Assembly (NCBI GenBank): GCA_029863005.1
Contig: JAOTWF010000005.1
Coordinates: 1 to 64,000, forward strand
Length of the DNA: 64,000 nt
Direction: 5' to 3'
DNA from: Gammaproteobacteria bacterium
GTDB taxonomy: Bacteria > Pseudomonadota > Gammaproteobacteria > Acidiferrobacterales > Sulfurifustaceae
A program made the translations under genes and the position numbers. Positions 41,510 to 51,422 of this stretch are shown piece after piece. Position 1 is the first letter of the stretch, and each line of letters opens with the position of its first letter. Below the pieces are notes generated by a model. That model worked only from the letters and a program-made list of their open reading frames with translations, was not told the DNA's origin and did no database searches.

Positions 41510-42583
41510 TCATTCTGGAATGAGTTCGAAAATTTCCTGTCCGTTATCGTCGTTCAGCAGGCGATAAATGCGCCAAGCCGCCTCTTTTCCATTGCGGCAG
41601 GCGCCATAGCGAAATGGCATGTTTCTTCCGGCTAAAGCAAACCGCAAGTCGCTGAACCACACGCACACCCTGTCCTGGACGCGATCCACACCATGCAACG
41701 CCGGGAACAGGGTGAAGCGACGATAGGGCGCCAGTATCTCCAAGTTCCAAACCTGTTCTGACAGCATTGCTTGCTTGCCTTCACCGAATCGTGGGACTTG
41801 CTGCCATACGGCATCCCGAACCGGATAGTAAGAGGCGTATATCTGCCGGAACCAGTTGGCATCTTCGGGTGGAAATTCCGGTATTTCTTTGCGCCAGAGA
41901 CTCACGTTGGTAATGGAATAAATATCCTTCTGCGGGATCACGATCATCCAATGAAATGGCGAGAAAGGTTGGGGGATGGCCTTAACTGTGGCCCCTAGCA
42001 GCTGATGCCGGGCGACGTACGCATCCCCAACCGCAACGGCATGTTGATGCTGAATTCCCTGGAAACCGACATAGACGGCCAGCACCGCCAGCCCGATCAC
42101 GGCCGGTGTGCGCGTGAGCTTCCACACCATCGATGCCAACAGTCCAGCAATGATAATCGCCGTAAAGTACGGATCGATGATGAATGTCGTCGGTATCTGT
42201 GCGCGCCAAGTGGAAAACGGAGCGAAGATCATGGTGCCGAAGGCCGTGATGACATCGCCCAAAATATGGATGCCGATGCCTAAGGCCACCACGCCCGCGA
42301 AAGCGCGCCAGGAATATTTTCCGCGCACGAGCAGCATGAACAGCAACGACAGGCCCAATGCCCACAACGGCAGCATGACCACGGAGTGGGTGATGCCGCG
42401 GTGCACAGTGAGATAAGTCAGGGGATCAATAAAGCGTGTGATGAAGTCGCTGTCGGGAAACGCCGCTGCCCAAAAACCAACCCACAGACGCGTGCGCCGC
42501 GGCAGTTGATCGTGTCTGGGATGATTCGGTTCAGTGGCGCGCGCCAGCAAAGCACCGCTCAGCGCGTGCGTCAACGTGTCCAT
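41510..42583 (-). CDS. Membrane-bound metal-dependent hydrolase (YdjM/DUF457-like)
   Basis: 357 aa; MDTLTHALSGALLARA, FPDSDFI, HRGITHSV, HILGDVITAFG. Confidence 0.85.
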   Translation of the reverse strand: MDTLTHALSGALLARATEPNHPRHDQLPRRTRLWVGFWAAAFPDSDFITRFIDPLTYLTVHRGITHSVVMLPLWALGLSLLFMLLVRGKYSWRAFAGVVALGIGIHILGDVITAFGTMIFAPFSTWRAQIPTTFIIDPYFTAIIIAGLLASMVWKLTRTPAVIGLAVLAVYVGFQGIQHQHAVAVGDAYVARHQLLGATVKAIPQPFSPFHWMIVIPQKDIYSITNVSLWRKEIPEFPPEDANWFRQIYASYYPVRDAVWQQVPRFGEGKQAMLSEQVWNLEILAPYRRFTLFPALHGVDRVQDRVCVWFSDLRFALAGRNMPFRYGACRNGKEAAWRIYRLLNDDNGQEIFELIPE

Positions 42584-42710
42584 ATTTTCAATTTACAGAC
42601 CATGACAAAGTATATCGTGGTGTCCACGTTCGTTTCGGAGATGATCCATGAGGTATCTGTTTGTTTATTGGGTTATTCCCGGTGTTTAAGGTGTGAATGA
42701 AACTGATCTG

Positions 42711-42739
42711 TTTGACAGTTAAATATTAGTATTCCATAA
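42711..42739 (+). promoter_or_regulatory. sigma70-type promoter upstream of the DsrE2-like gene
   Basis: TTGACA (42711-42716), 17-bp spacer, CATAAT (42734-42739) in an AT-rich intergenic region. Confidence 0.6.
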
Positions 42740-42915
42740 TTTATTCACATAACTAAGTAATATATGTATTTGAATTTAAAAAAGAAGCAACAGAAGAGGA
42801 TCAGCAGCTTGTTGGTGTCGTCCGAGGAGAACGGCGACAAAGATGTTCTCCAGATTTGCGAGTACTGATCAAGTCCTTGCCCACACAACCCGCCAACCTG
42901 AACAAGGAGGCAATC

Positions 42916-43545
42916 ATGTCTAACCAAGCCGAAAAGTCATCCGCCGGTTTACCGGCCGACCTGCAGAAGCACGGCGCCGCGCTCGATGCCTGGTTCGATC
43001 AGCGCCTTGAGAAAAAACTGAAGGAGGTCGAAGAGAACAAGACACCGTCGCTCTCGATCATCGCGACCAAGGGCACCATGGACTGGGCCTATCCGCCGTT
43101 CATTCTTGCGTCCACCGCCTCGGCCTTGGGTTGGGAAGTGAATATCTTCTTCACTTTCTATGGCCTGGAATTGCTTAAGAAGGATTTGCACCTGGAGGTC
43201 AGCGCGCTTGGCAACCCGAGCATGCCCATGAAAATGCCGTTTGGGCCGAAATGGTTCCAAGGCATTAACTGGAACATCCCAAATCTGGTGATGGCCGGTG
43301 TCCCGGGATTCGAAAAAGTGGCCACGGGGCTCATGAAGAAAACTGTGAAAAACAATGGGGTGGCCTCGATAGAGGAATTACGCGATGCCTGCATCGAAGC
43401 CGATGTCAAACTACTGGCCTGCCAGATGACGGTCGACCTGTTTGGCTACAAGCATGAAGAGTTTATTCCTGAGGTCAAGGACTGGGTCGGTGCCGCCTGG
43501 TTCCTGCCGGTTGCACAAAAATCCGATGTGTGTCTGTTCATCTGA
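42916..43545 (+). CDS. DsrE/DsrF/DsrE2-like sulfur-relay family protein
   Basis: SLSIIATKGTMDWAYPPFILASTASALGWEVNIFFTFYGLELLKKD and AGVPGFEKVATGLMKK; RBS AAGGAGG before ATG 42916 (ORF track start 42856). Confidence 0.85.
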   Translation: MSNQAEKSSAGLPADLQKHGAALDAWFDQRLEKKLKEVEENKTPSLSIIATKGTMDWAYPPFILASTASALGWEVNIFFTFYGLELLKKDLHLEVSALGNPSMPMKMPFGPKWFQGINWNIPNLVMAGVPGFEKVATGLMKKTVKNNGVASIEELRDACIEADVKLLACQMTVDLFGYKHEEFIPEVKDWVGAAWFLPVAQKSDVCLFI

Positions 43546-43591
43546 CCGATTTCGGAATTGTCTGGCGCAATAATCCGATAAGATCGCGCGC

Positions 43592-44056
43592 ATGCCGTCT
43601 GTTGTTAAAGTAAAACAAGATCCTTTCATGTCCGCATTCCGCGGCCATTTCACCGGCGTCCTGAGTTGGGAAGAACTCGACGCCTTTTGGAAAGTGGTGC
43701 GGAAGCGTGACAACGCCGGCTGGTATGTTTATGCCATCAGTGAATCACCCCCCACCATGCCGGCCAGCGCCGAGCAGGTCAATCAGTTTATATCTGAAAT
43801 TGATGCGCTGCTGCGGAAGGAACACCAGGAGGACTATTGCGGCATCGTCTACACAGACAACAAGACCGAGCCGACGATGATCAAGATTTTCGATCCGAAC
43901 AACCTCGGAGTACAGTGCGGCTTCAGCGATAATCCACCGCTGCCGGGCTGGGTCATGAGTCGCCTTCCACCGGTGACGCTGCCAGATAAATCGCGCCTTC
44001 CGGATAATCGCAAGCGCTGGTGGCAGAAATTGTGGAACTCAAAAGTAATGGCCTAG
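43592..44056 (+). CDS. Conserved hypothetical protein
   Basis: 154 aa ORF downstream of the DsrE2-like gene; ends convergently with a 4-bp overlap against the RND permease gene. Confidence 0.65.
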   Translation: MPSVVKVKQDPFMSAFRGHFTGVLSWEELDAFWKVVRKRDNAGWYVYAISESPPTMPASAEQVNQFISEIDALLRKEHQEDYCGIVYTDNKTEPTMIKIFDPNNLGVQCGFSDNPPLPGWVMSRLPPVTLPDKSRLPDNRKRWWQKLWNSKVMA

Positions 44057-47000
44057 TCGGAAGTCGCGGAAGCCGCGACATCGCGGCGTTTCTCATAAAG
44101 AAAATAGATCAAAGGGATCACCAGCAGTGTCAGCACGGTCGAGGCGAACGTGCCGTAGATGAGCGATACTGCCAACCCGCCGAACACCGGATCGAAGATC
44201 ATGATGAAGGTGCCGAGGATGATGGCGAACGCGGTCAATAAGATTGGCCGCAGGCGCGTGATCCCGGCTTGGAGCACGGCCTCGTCCAGGCCGTGGCCGG
44301 CGCGGCGATACTCGAGGATGAAGTCGATCAGCAGCAGCGAGTTGCGTACCACAATGCCGGCCAGCGCGATCACGCCGATCATGGACGTAGCCGTGAAGTA
44401 CTGGCCCATCACGGCATGCCCCGGCAACACGCCCACCACTGTCAACGGAATCGCGCCCATGACGATAAGCGGGATGGCGAACGAGCGGTAATACCCGACC
44501 AGCACGAGGTAGATCAGGATAATCGCCACCGCGAACGCTGAGCCGAGGTCGCGAAACACATCCAGCGTCAAGCGCATCTCCCCGTCCCAGCGCAGACCGT
44601 AACCCGTCGTTTCCGGATCGGTCAGGAAGTACTGCTGCAGTTTCACTCCCGAAGGCAGCGGATTGTCACTGAGGTAATTCCACATCTTGAGTACTGCGTA
44701 CACCTGGCTCGTCCGCGCCAGCTCGCCGGTCACGTATACCACCGGGTATTGGTCCTTGTGCAAAATCGGTTTGGGGGTGACGTGCGAGTCGACACGTGCA
44801 ATATCGATTAGCGGCACCCTCCGTCCCTGAGGACTGATAAAGAACACTTTGGACAGATCGGACGGGCCGGTGCGGTCGCCGGCCGGCACGCGGAAGCGGA
44901 TTGGCACCGGTTCTTTCTCAAACTCCAGGTGCACCATGCCCGCGTCCACGCCCGCCAGAAAGGCACGCAGGGTCTCGGCAACCTGCGAGGGCGTAATACC
45001 AACGAGCATGGCCTTCTCGCGGTTCACGACGATGTGATACTCGGTGTAGTCGTCCGTGACCGAATCGTCCACGTCCACCACGTCCTCTGTTTTTTTGAAC
45101 ACCGCGGTGCGCAGCTCGCTGGCAATTTTACGCAGTTCCCTGTAATCAGGCCCGTAGAGTTCGGCCAGGAGAGTCGCGCGCACTGGTGGTCCCGGCGGGT
45201 CCTCAACGAGCTTGATGCTGGCCCCGGTCAGTTTTGCCAATTCCGCCAATGGCGGACGCAAATCGAGCACGATATCGATCGAAGAATCGCGGCGCTCGTG
45301 CTTGTTGCGCAGGTTCACGCGTATCTCGGCCACGTGCGAACCGGACTTGAGCCCGGCCCCGCGCAACAAACCGTTGAAATCGATCACGCCGGATTCACCC
45401 ACGCTGGTTTCGTAAGTCTCGACTTGCGGGTGCTGGCGCAAGACATCACCTGCGAGCCGGGAGACGCGATCGGTTTCCTCGAGAGTCGTGCCCTCGGGCA
45501 TGTCGAGAGTGACGTTAAAGGTGTTGGTGTTGTTCTTGGGCAGCATCTTAAACAGCACCATGTCGAAAACCGGCATCGTCAGGACGGCGAGCATCAAGAC
45601 GATCACTCCGAGAAAGAATCCGCGGCGCGCCAAGGAGCTGTCCAGCAGCCTGCGCAGCAGCGCGCCGTAGCCACGCTCGAGCCAGCCAGGACCATGATGC
45701 TCGAGGCCTTCGCCTTCCTGCCCATGCACGTGCAGGAAACGATAGGCCGCCCACGGTGCCACGGTATAGGCGATGATCAGCGAAGTAATCATCGCCACCG
45801 GCACGTTGAAAGGGATCGGTGCCATGTATGGGCCCATCATGCCGGTGACCCAGAACATCGGCAGGAACGCGAGGATCACCGTGAGGGTCGCGAGGTTGGT
45901 GGGTTTGCCGATCTCGTTTACCGCCTCTACGGCCTGCCGTAGGCGGTCCGCACTTTCGCGGGTGTAGTGACGAAAAATATTTTCGATGACGACTATGGAA
46001 TCGTCCACCAGCAAGCCGAGCGAAAGGATCAGCGCGAACAAAGTGATGCGATTAATGCTTTGTCCAGCAATGAGGCCCACTGCCAACGTGATGAAGAGTA
46101 TCAGCGGGATCGTGATCGTCACGATCGAGGCTGCGCGCCAGCCAAGAAAGATCACCAGCAACACCACCACGGTGCCGATGGCGATCGCAAGATGTTCCAT
46201 GAGTGTGTTAACCGCGTCGTTGGCCTTGGCGCCATCGTTGCGCGTGATATTTACGTGCACTTCCGGCGGGATCAGCAAAGGCTTGAGGCGCTCCAGTTCC
46301 GCCAGCACGTTCTCGGCGACAGTGACGGCATTCGTCCCTGCGCGTTTGGCCAGCGCCAGTGTCACCGCTGGGACTTCGAAATCCGCCGGACGCGGGCCGG
46401 CATGGGCCGGGCCGTAGCCGATCCGGTGCGCGCGTTCGATGTCCTCGGGTCCGTCGGTGATCATGGCTACCTGTTTCAGGTACACCGGCCGGTGCGCCGC
46501 GAGCGCCACCACCAGATTGCCGACATCGGAGGCGGTCTTGAGCAGGCCGCCGGCCTGTACCGTGGCCACGCGATTGCCGCCGACGAAGGCGCCGGACGGA
46601 ATTTCCACGTTGGTGGCATCGACCACCCGGCGAATGTCGGCGAGGCTCACGTTGTAGGCATGCATGCGCTCGAGATCGAGGCTGACATTGATTGCGCGCC
46701 GGCGCCCGCCATGCACATAGGAGAGCGAGGTACCTTCCACGCGCCGCAGATGCTCGAGCACCGTGTTGGCCACACGCCGCAAATGGCAGTCATCGGCCGC
46801 GGCGCAGGAAAGCGATATCGTCAGGATCGGCACGTCGTCGACATCGGCCGGCTTGATCAGGGGTTGCAAAGTTCCCGGGGGCATGCGATCGATGTTGCTC
46901 ATGATCCGGTCGTAAAGTTTCACGAGCGAGTCTTCCTTGTCCTGACCGACCCTGAATTGCACACTCACCACGCCCTGCGAGTTCATGGCCAGCCCGAAGG

Positions 47001-47292
47001 TATGATCGATCCCGGCCAGCCCCTGCAGGATGGCCTCCAGTGGCTTGAGGATGAGTTGCTGAATTTCCTCGGGCGAAGCACCAGGCTTCTGCACGAAGAT
47101 GTTCGCCGCCGGTACGATGATCCGGGGATTCTCCTCGCGCGGAGTGACCAGGAAGGCAAACACCCCAGCGAGGAAGGCAAACAGCATGATCAGTAACGTG
47201 AGCTTGCTGTTGATGAAATAACGCGCCGTGCGACCGGCGAGATTGAGGTCGTTGCCGTTACCAGGGACATCACTGGTTTTATGTCGAGCCAT
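44053..47292 (-). CDS. RND efflux transporter permease subunit (AcrB/AcrF family)
   Basis: 1079 aa; multiple TM segments, large periplasmic loops, LLVDDSIVVIENIFRHY, ALAGIVVRNSLLLIDFI. Confidence 0.95.
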   Translation of the reverse strand: MARHKTSDVPGNGNDLNLAGRTARYFINSKLTLLIMLFAFLAGVFAFLVTPREENPRIIVPAANIFVQKPGASPEEIQQLILKPLEAILQGLAGIDHTFGLAMNSQGVVSVQFRVGQDKEDSLVKLYDRIMSNIDRMPPGTLQPLIKPADVDDVPILTISLSCAAADDCHLRRVANTVLEHLRRVEGTSLSYVHGGRRRAINVSLDLERMHAYNVSLADIRRVVDATNVEIPSGAFVGGNRVATVQAGGLLKTASDVGNLVVALAAHRPVYLKQVAMITDGPEDIERAHRIGYGPAHAGPRPADFEVPAVTLALAKRAGTNAVTVAENVLAELERLKPLLIPPEVHVNITRNDGAKANDAVNTLMEHLAIAIGTVVVLLVIFLGWRAASIVTITIPLILFITLAVGLIAGQSINRITLFALILSLGLLVDDSIVVIENIFRHYTRESADRLRQAVEAVNEIGKPTNLATLTVILAFLPMFWVTGMMGPYMAPIPFNVPVAMITSLIIAYTVAPWAAYRFLHVHGQEGEGLEHHGPGWLERGYGALLRRLLDSSLARRGFFLGVIVLMLAVLTMPVFDMVLFKMLPKNNTNTFNVTLDMPEGTTLEETDRVSRLAGDVLRQHPQVETYETSVGESGVIDFNGLLRGAGLKSGSHVAEIRVNLRNKHERRDSSIDIVLDLRPPLAELAKLTGASIKLVEDPPGPPVRATLLAELYGPDYRELRKIASELRTAVFKKTEDVVDVDDSVTDDYTEYHIVVNREKAMLVGITPSQVAETLRAFLAGVDAGMVHLEFEKEPVPIRFRVPAGDRTGPSDLSKVFFISPQGRRVPLIDIARVDSHVTPKPILHKDQYPVVYVTGELARTSQVYAVLKMWNYLSDNPLPSGVKLQQYFLTDPETTGYGLRWDGEMRLTLDVFRDLGSAFAVAIILIYLVLVGYYRSFAIPLIVMGAIPLTVVGVLPGHAVMGQYFTATSMIGVIALAGIVVRNSLLLIDFILEYRRAGHGLDEAVLQAGITRLRPILLTAFAIILGTFIMIFDPVFGGLAVSLIYGTFASTVLTLLVIPLIYFLYEKRRDVAASATSD

Positions 47293-47306
47293 GGTATTTC
47301 CGGGGA

Positions 47307-47678
47307 TTATTTTTTGATGACGGTTACCGGGCTGCCATCGTGTACGGCCGTCAGGTCGCCCCGTACCAGCGTCTCGTTGCCCAGCAGCCCGCTCATGATC
47401 TCAACCTGTGAGGCCAGGAAACGGCCCGTGCGCACCATGCGAAAACGCGCCCGTCCGTCTTGACTCAGCACGAACACGCCGGGCACCCCACCACGCTCTA
47501 CCAGCGTCTGGCGTGGAATGCGAATGGTCAATGTCGTACCCGTTTTGAAATTCAGGACATGGACGGGACGCTCGACCTTCGGGAGGGAAGGAGGCGGTAC
47601 TTCCGGTTTCTTCTGGCAGGCGGGAAGCCAAACCACGCTCAAGAACAATGCGACGTTAAATAAGCCTGACAGTTTCAC
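47307..47678 (-). CDS. Very short RND periplasmic adaptor-like lipoprotein
   Basis: 123 aa; lipoprotein signal (FLSVVWLPACQKK); only the adaptor C-terminal part (LTIRIPRQTLVERGGVPGVFVLSQDGRARFRMVRTG...LVRGDLTAVHDGSPVTV); lies between TolC-like and RND genes. Confidence 0.75.
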   Translation of the reverse strand: MKLSGLFNVALFLSVVWLPACQKKPEVPPPSLPKVERPVHVLNFKTGTTLTIRIPRQTLVERGGVPGVFVLSQDGRARFRMVRTGRFLASQVEIMSGLLGNETLVRGDLTAVHDGSPVTVIKK

Positions 47679-49039
47679 GGGGCTGTTCCCGATGGGATGG
47701 CCAGGGTACCTTCCGCCAGACGCTGTGCCGCCTGCCCCACCAGCAACCCATGCCGCGAGATCAATTCTTCTTGGCGCGTCTCGGTGTAGCTGCGTTCAGC
47801 CTGCAACAGGTCGATCAGTATCGTGCGGCCCTGGCCGTAGCGCTGCTTGATTAGTCGTACATTTTCCCGCGCGCGCTCGACATTTTCGATAGCGCGGGTG
47901 TGACGTGCATGCCCCTCGCGCAGGTTTTCATGCGTTTCGCGTACTTCATTGCGCACGGCTTGTTCCAACGACTGCACGCGCCAATGCGCCGCGCGCTCCT
48001 CGGCCAAGGCAGCGCCGATTTCGCCCTGATGACGACCGCCGGCGTAAAGATCAAGGCTCACCACGCCCATGACGCTGGAGGAATGGGCATCGAAACCCGG
48101 ATTGTCGTCATACCAGTTCGTTGTGGCGATGAGATCGACTCTGGGTTTCTGCACCGCGCGCGCCGCCTGCACCCGTGAGCGGATGGCCTGGCTCAAGGCA
48201 CGGGAAGCCGCCAGGTCCTTGCGGCTGGCAAGCGCGCGCGCTTCGCTGTCGGGGAGGCTCGAGGCAGGGAATGGCTCGATATCGAGACGTGCGGGTGTCA
48301 GTTCGATTTCGCTGTCGAGGGGGAGGCCCATGACAAGTTTCAGCTGGTTGCGCGCCGATGCCAGGCGTGTCACGGCCTGCTCGCGCCGCGATTGCACGGC
48401 GGAAAGATTCACTTCAGCCGTGAGTTTGTCGGATATCACTATTCGGCCTGCGCGCGCGAGCTGTGCTGTGGTGTACGCATGTTCCTCCGCCGCTTTAACC
48501 GCGTCGTCTACAATGGCGAGTTCTTCCTGAGCCGACTGGAGAGCGACGTAAGCGCGTAAAGTTTGGAAGGCCGTCACTTCACGCGCCCGTTCGTATTCCA
48601 GTCGAGCGTTCTGTTCCGTCGCTTCAGCGCCTGTAACTGAGGCCGTGAGCCGACCCCCGCTGTACACGGGAAGCCGCATCGCCAGTTGTGTCGCATGCAG
48701 GTCACTGGTGCCCGGATGGTTCAGCCTCGCGGGGTCGAAATCGGGCGTGGTGACGCGACGGGTGTTGAGTTTGTCGGCAAAGGCATCGAGTGGATTGTTA
48801 CTCGCGCGTGCCATGTAGGACAGGCCCAGACTCGGCAGCCGTTCTCCCACGGCCGTCTGCGTGCGCGCCGTGGCCGCCTCGCTTCGGGCACGCAGGGTCA
48901 GCAGGTCTGGATTGTGCTCGAGGGCGTACCCCACGGCCCGGTCGAGGTTGAAAGATTCAGCCGCCAGAACCGTGCCGACACCATGCACCCAACATAAGAT
49001 AATGATCGCAACAAAATGCTGCCACATGCGATTCTCCAA
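47675..49039 (-). CDS. TolC family outer-membrane efflux protein
   Basis: 454 aa; signal peptide; repeated TolC features (AVGYALEHNPDLLTLRARSEAA; QGRTILIDLLQAERSYTETRQE). Confidence 0.93.
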   Translation of the reverse strand: MENRMWQHFVAIIILCWVHGVGTVLAAESFNLDRAVGYALEHNPDLLTLRARSEAATARTQTAVGERLPSLGLSYMARASNNPLDAFADKLNTRRVTTPDFDPARLNHPGTSDLHATQLAMRLPVYSGGRLTASVTGAEATEQNARLEYERAREVTAFQTLRAYVALQSAQEELAIVDDAVKAAEEHAYTTAQLARAGRIVISDKLTAEVNLSAVQSRREQAVTRLASARNQLKLVMGLPLDSEIELTPARLDIEPFPASSLPDSEARALASRKDLAASRALSQAIRSRVQAARAVQKPRVDLIATTNWYDDNPGFDAHSSSVMGVVSLDLYAGGRHQGEIGAALAEERAAHWRVQSLEQAVRNEVRETHENLREGHARHTRAIENVERARENVRLIKQRYGQGRTILIDLLQAERSYTETRQEELISRHGLLVGQAAQRLAEGTLAIPSGTAP

Positions 49040-49145
49040 ATTTTTTTAACTTCCCCCACGTTCCCTGATTATGAGACTTGGAATATACAAAACCAGTTCA
49101 TGGATACGTGTGATGGCACTGAAAAACAATGACACTCGTCAATAG

Positions 49146-49565
49146 TCAGAATGGCTTGACCACGGCCAGAATAACCCCGAAGACAAGGAGTAGGGTTGGA
49201 ATTTCGTTGAACCAGCGGTACCAGACATGGTCATGGCGGTTGCGGTCATACTTGAAATCCACCAGCAGCTTGCCGCAGTAAATATGGTAGAGAATCAGGA
49301 CGATGACGAGTGCGAGTTTTACGTGTAGCCAGCCGCCGCTGAAGCCGTAACCGAACCACAGCCATAGACCGAAAACAATGGTAAGGATCCCGCCGGGTGT
49401 CATGATCCCGAAGAACAGCTTGCGTTCCATCACCTTGAAGCGCTCGATGCCCTCGCGGTCGGTCGGCGCGGCCATGCTGTGATAGACGAACAACCGCGGC
49501 AGGTAAAATAGCCCGGCGAACCAGGTAACCAAAAAAATGATGTGCAGCGACTTGACCCAGAGCAT
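49146..49565 (-). CDS. hemJ: HemJ-type protoporphyrinogen oxidase / CopD-like membrane protein
   Basis: 139 aa; MLWVKSLHIIFLVTWFAGLFYLPRLFVYH...; four TM helices. Confidence 0.85.
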   Translation of the reverse strand: MLWVKSLHIIFLVTWFAGLFYLPRLFVYHSMAAPTDREGIERFKVMERKLFFGIMTPGGILTIVFGLWLWFGYGFSGGWLHVKLALVIVLILYHIYCGKLLVDFKYDRNRHDHVWYRWFNEIPTLLLVFGVILAVVKPF

Positions 49566-49598
49566 GGCTGGTAGTGAATTTTTTTCAGGAAGTTGAAA

Positions 49599-50111
49599 TC
49601 AGGAACCGGGTTCCTTCAGATGTCGCGAAATCATACGCCGGACCTTATCGATATCCAATCGACTGGTGGTGTTCAATTCGGTGATGCCATTCGGCCCAAT
49701 GAGAAAAGCGGCCGGGATATACGGTACACCCCCGAAGGCGCTGGTCACCTTGCCCTGCACATCGAGCGCGACCGGATAGGGGATGGCATGTTGTTTCACG
49801 AACTCCTGTACGCGAATGGGTGGATCGTAGGGCATGGCCACGGCCACCAGCTCGAAACCCCGTGGCTGCCATTCCCGGTATAGTCGAATAAGATCGGGCA
49901 GCTCTTCCACGCAAGGCGCGCAGGTCGTGGCCCAAAAGTTCACCAGCACCGGCCGGCCGCGCAGAGACGCCAAAGTAAGTTTCTTTCCATCAAGCAGGAG
50001 AAATTCTGTTTCCGGTGGCACGCGCGGGGCCGGCGGAAACAGCAGTGTAGCGAGCCCGGCGAGCACAGCGCCTGCCGCCAGGATGACCAGCAGCTTGGTG
50101 CTTTTTTTCAT
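49599..50111 (-). CDS. TlpA/ResA-like thiol:disulfide redoxin
   Basis: 170 aa; N-terminal anchor; VNFWATTCAPCVEELPDL. Confidence 0.9.
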   Translation of the reverse strand: MKKSTKLLVILAAGAVLAGLATLLFPPAPRVPPETEFLLLDGKKLTLASLRGRPVLVNFWATTCAPCVEELPDLIRLYREWQPRGFELVAVAMPYDPPIRVQEFVKQHAIPYPVALDVQGKVTSAFGGVPYIPAAFLIGPNGITELNTTSRLDIDKVRRMISRHLKEPGS

Positions 50112-51422
50112 TTACAGCATCTGCGCCATTAGCGTGGCGATGCCAAGAAAGGAAAAGAAACCCACCACGTCGGTTACCGTGGTCAGCACAATGGACGATG
50201 ACTGTGCTGGGTCTTGGCCCATGCGCGTGAGCGCGATCGGGATGATGGCACCGGAGAAGCCAGCCGCGATCATAGACAGGACCATCGAACTCGCAATGAC
50301 CAGTGAAAGCCCAAGGGACCCGCTCCAGAAATACACCGCCACCCCGGTGGTGACGGCAATTGCCAGTCCGTTGAGCAAGCCGACGTTGACTTCCTTGAAC
50401 ACTACCCTGGCCCAATGACGCACGCTGATCTCGCGCAGGGCCAGCCCGCGCATGGTCACGGCCAGCGCTTGCGCCCCGGCGTTGCCGGACTGGCCGGCCA
50501 CGACCGGCATCAGCACCGCCAGCGCGGTGAACTTGGCGATAGTGCTCTCAAACAGCCCGACCACGGCGGCGGCCAAGAACGCGGTGAGCAGGTTGATCTG
50601 CAGCCACGGCAGGCGCTTGATCACGGCGAACGGGACTTTTGACAACGCACGTTCGTCCTTGCTCGCGCCGACCATGGTCTGGATATCGAGACTGGTTTCC
50701 TGTTGCAGGGCGGCCAGCACCCCGGCCTGGTGAATGACACCTACCAGGTGTCCGCCGATGTCCACGACCGGCAGCACCAGCAGTTTGTTCTGCTCGAGGG
50801 TTTCGACCACTTCTTCGCGCGGCGTCAGGCTCTGCACCGCCGCCACGATGCGTCGCGTGATGTCGCCCAGTTTCTGGCCCGGTTCGGCCAGCGCCAGATC
50901 CTGCATCTCCACGCGTCCGTTCAGCCGGCCCTCCTCGTCGGTGACGTAGATTTCGCGCAAGCTGCGGGCCTTGCTGCGGCGCAGCCGCGTGAGCGCCTCG
51001 CGCGCGCCCATGTCGGCACGGTAGGCAATGACGCGCGGATCCATCAGGTATCCCGCAGTGTCCGACGGAAAGGCCATGAGTTCGCCTATTTCCCGGGAGA
51101 TCTCGGGATTGAGCGCGGCGAGGTAGCGCGTGCGTGTGTCGGGGTCGAGCCGGTTGAGCAGTGCGGCGCAGGGTGAGGGATCAAGCTCCGCCAGCAGCGG
51201 GGTGCGCTGTTTGTCGGGTAGCGCCGCCAGCAATCGTTCTTCCGTGTCCTGGGCGAGGTGCTGCCATACCGGTACGACGATGTGCACCGGCTGTTGTGCC
51301 AGGACTTCCGCGGCCTTGGTCGTGTCCAACGCCTCCAGACGCGCTGCCGCCTCGCGCGGGTAGTCGGTGAGGAAACGCCGGTTTAGGGCATCAATGGCCG
51401 CCGTCGCGTCAGGGCTCGCCAT
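50112..51422 (-). CDS. mgtE: Magnesium transporter MgtE
   Basis: 436 aa; MgtE N domain, CBS domains, C-terminal TM domain (VLMPVVAGQSGNAGAQALAVTMRGLA). Confidence 0.95.
   Translation of the reverse strand: MASPDATAAIDALNRRFLTDYPREAAARLEALDTTKAAEVLAQQPVHIVVPVWQHLAQDTEERLLAALPDKQRTPLLAELDPSPCAALLNRLDPDTRTRYLAALNPEISREIGELMAFPSDTAGYLMDPRVIAYRADMGAREALTRLRRSKARSLREIYVTDEEGRLNGRVEMQDLALAEPGQKLGDITRRIVAAVQSLTPREEVVETLEQNKLLVLPVVDIGGHLVGVIHQAGVLAALQQETSLDIQTMVGASKDERALSKVPFAVIKRLPWLQINLLTAFLAAAVVGLFESTIAKFTALAVLMPVVAGQSGNAGAQALAVTMRGLALREISVRHWARVVFKEVNVGLLNGLAIAVTTGVAVYFWSGSLGLSLVIASSMVLSMIAAGFSGAIIPIALTRMGQDPAQSSSIVLTTVTDVVGFFSFLGIATLMAQML

Noticed and set aside
45967-47196. 409-aa plus-strand ORF opposite the RND permease
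   Set aside because: Antisense shadow ORF; composition typical of reverse reading of a coding strand.
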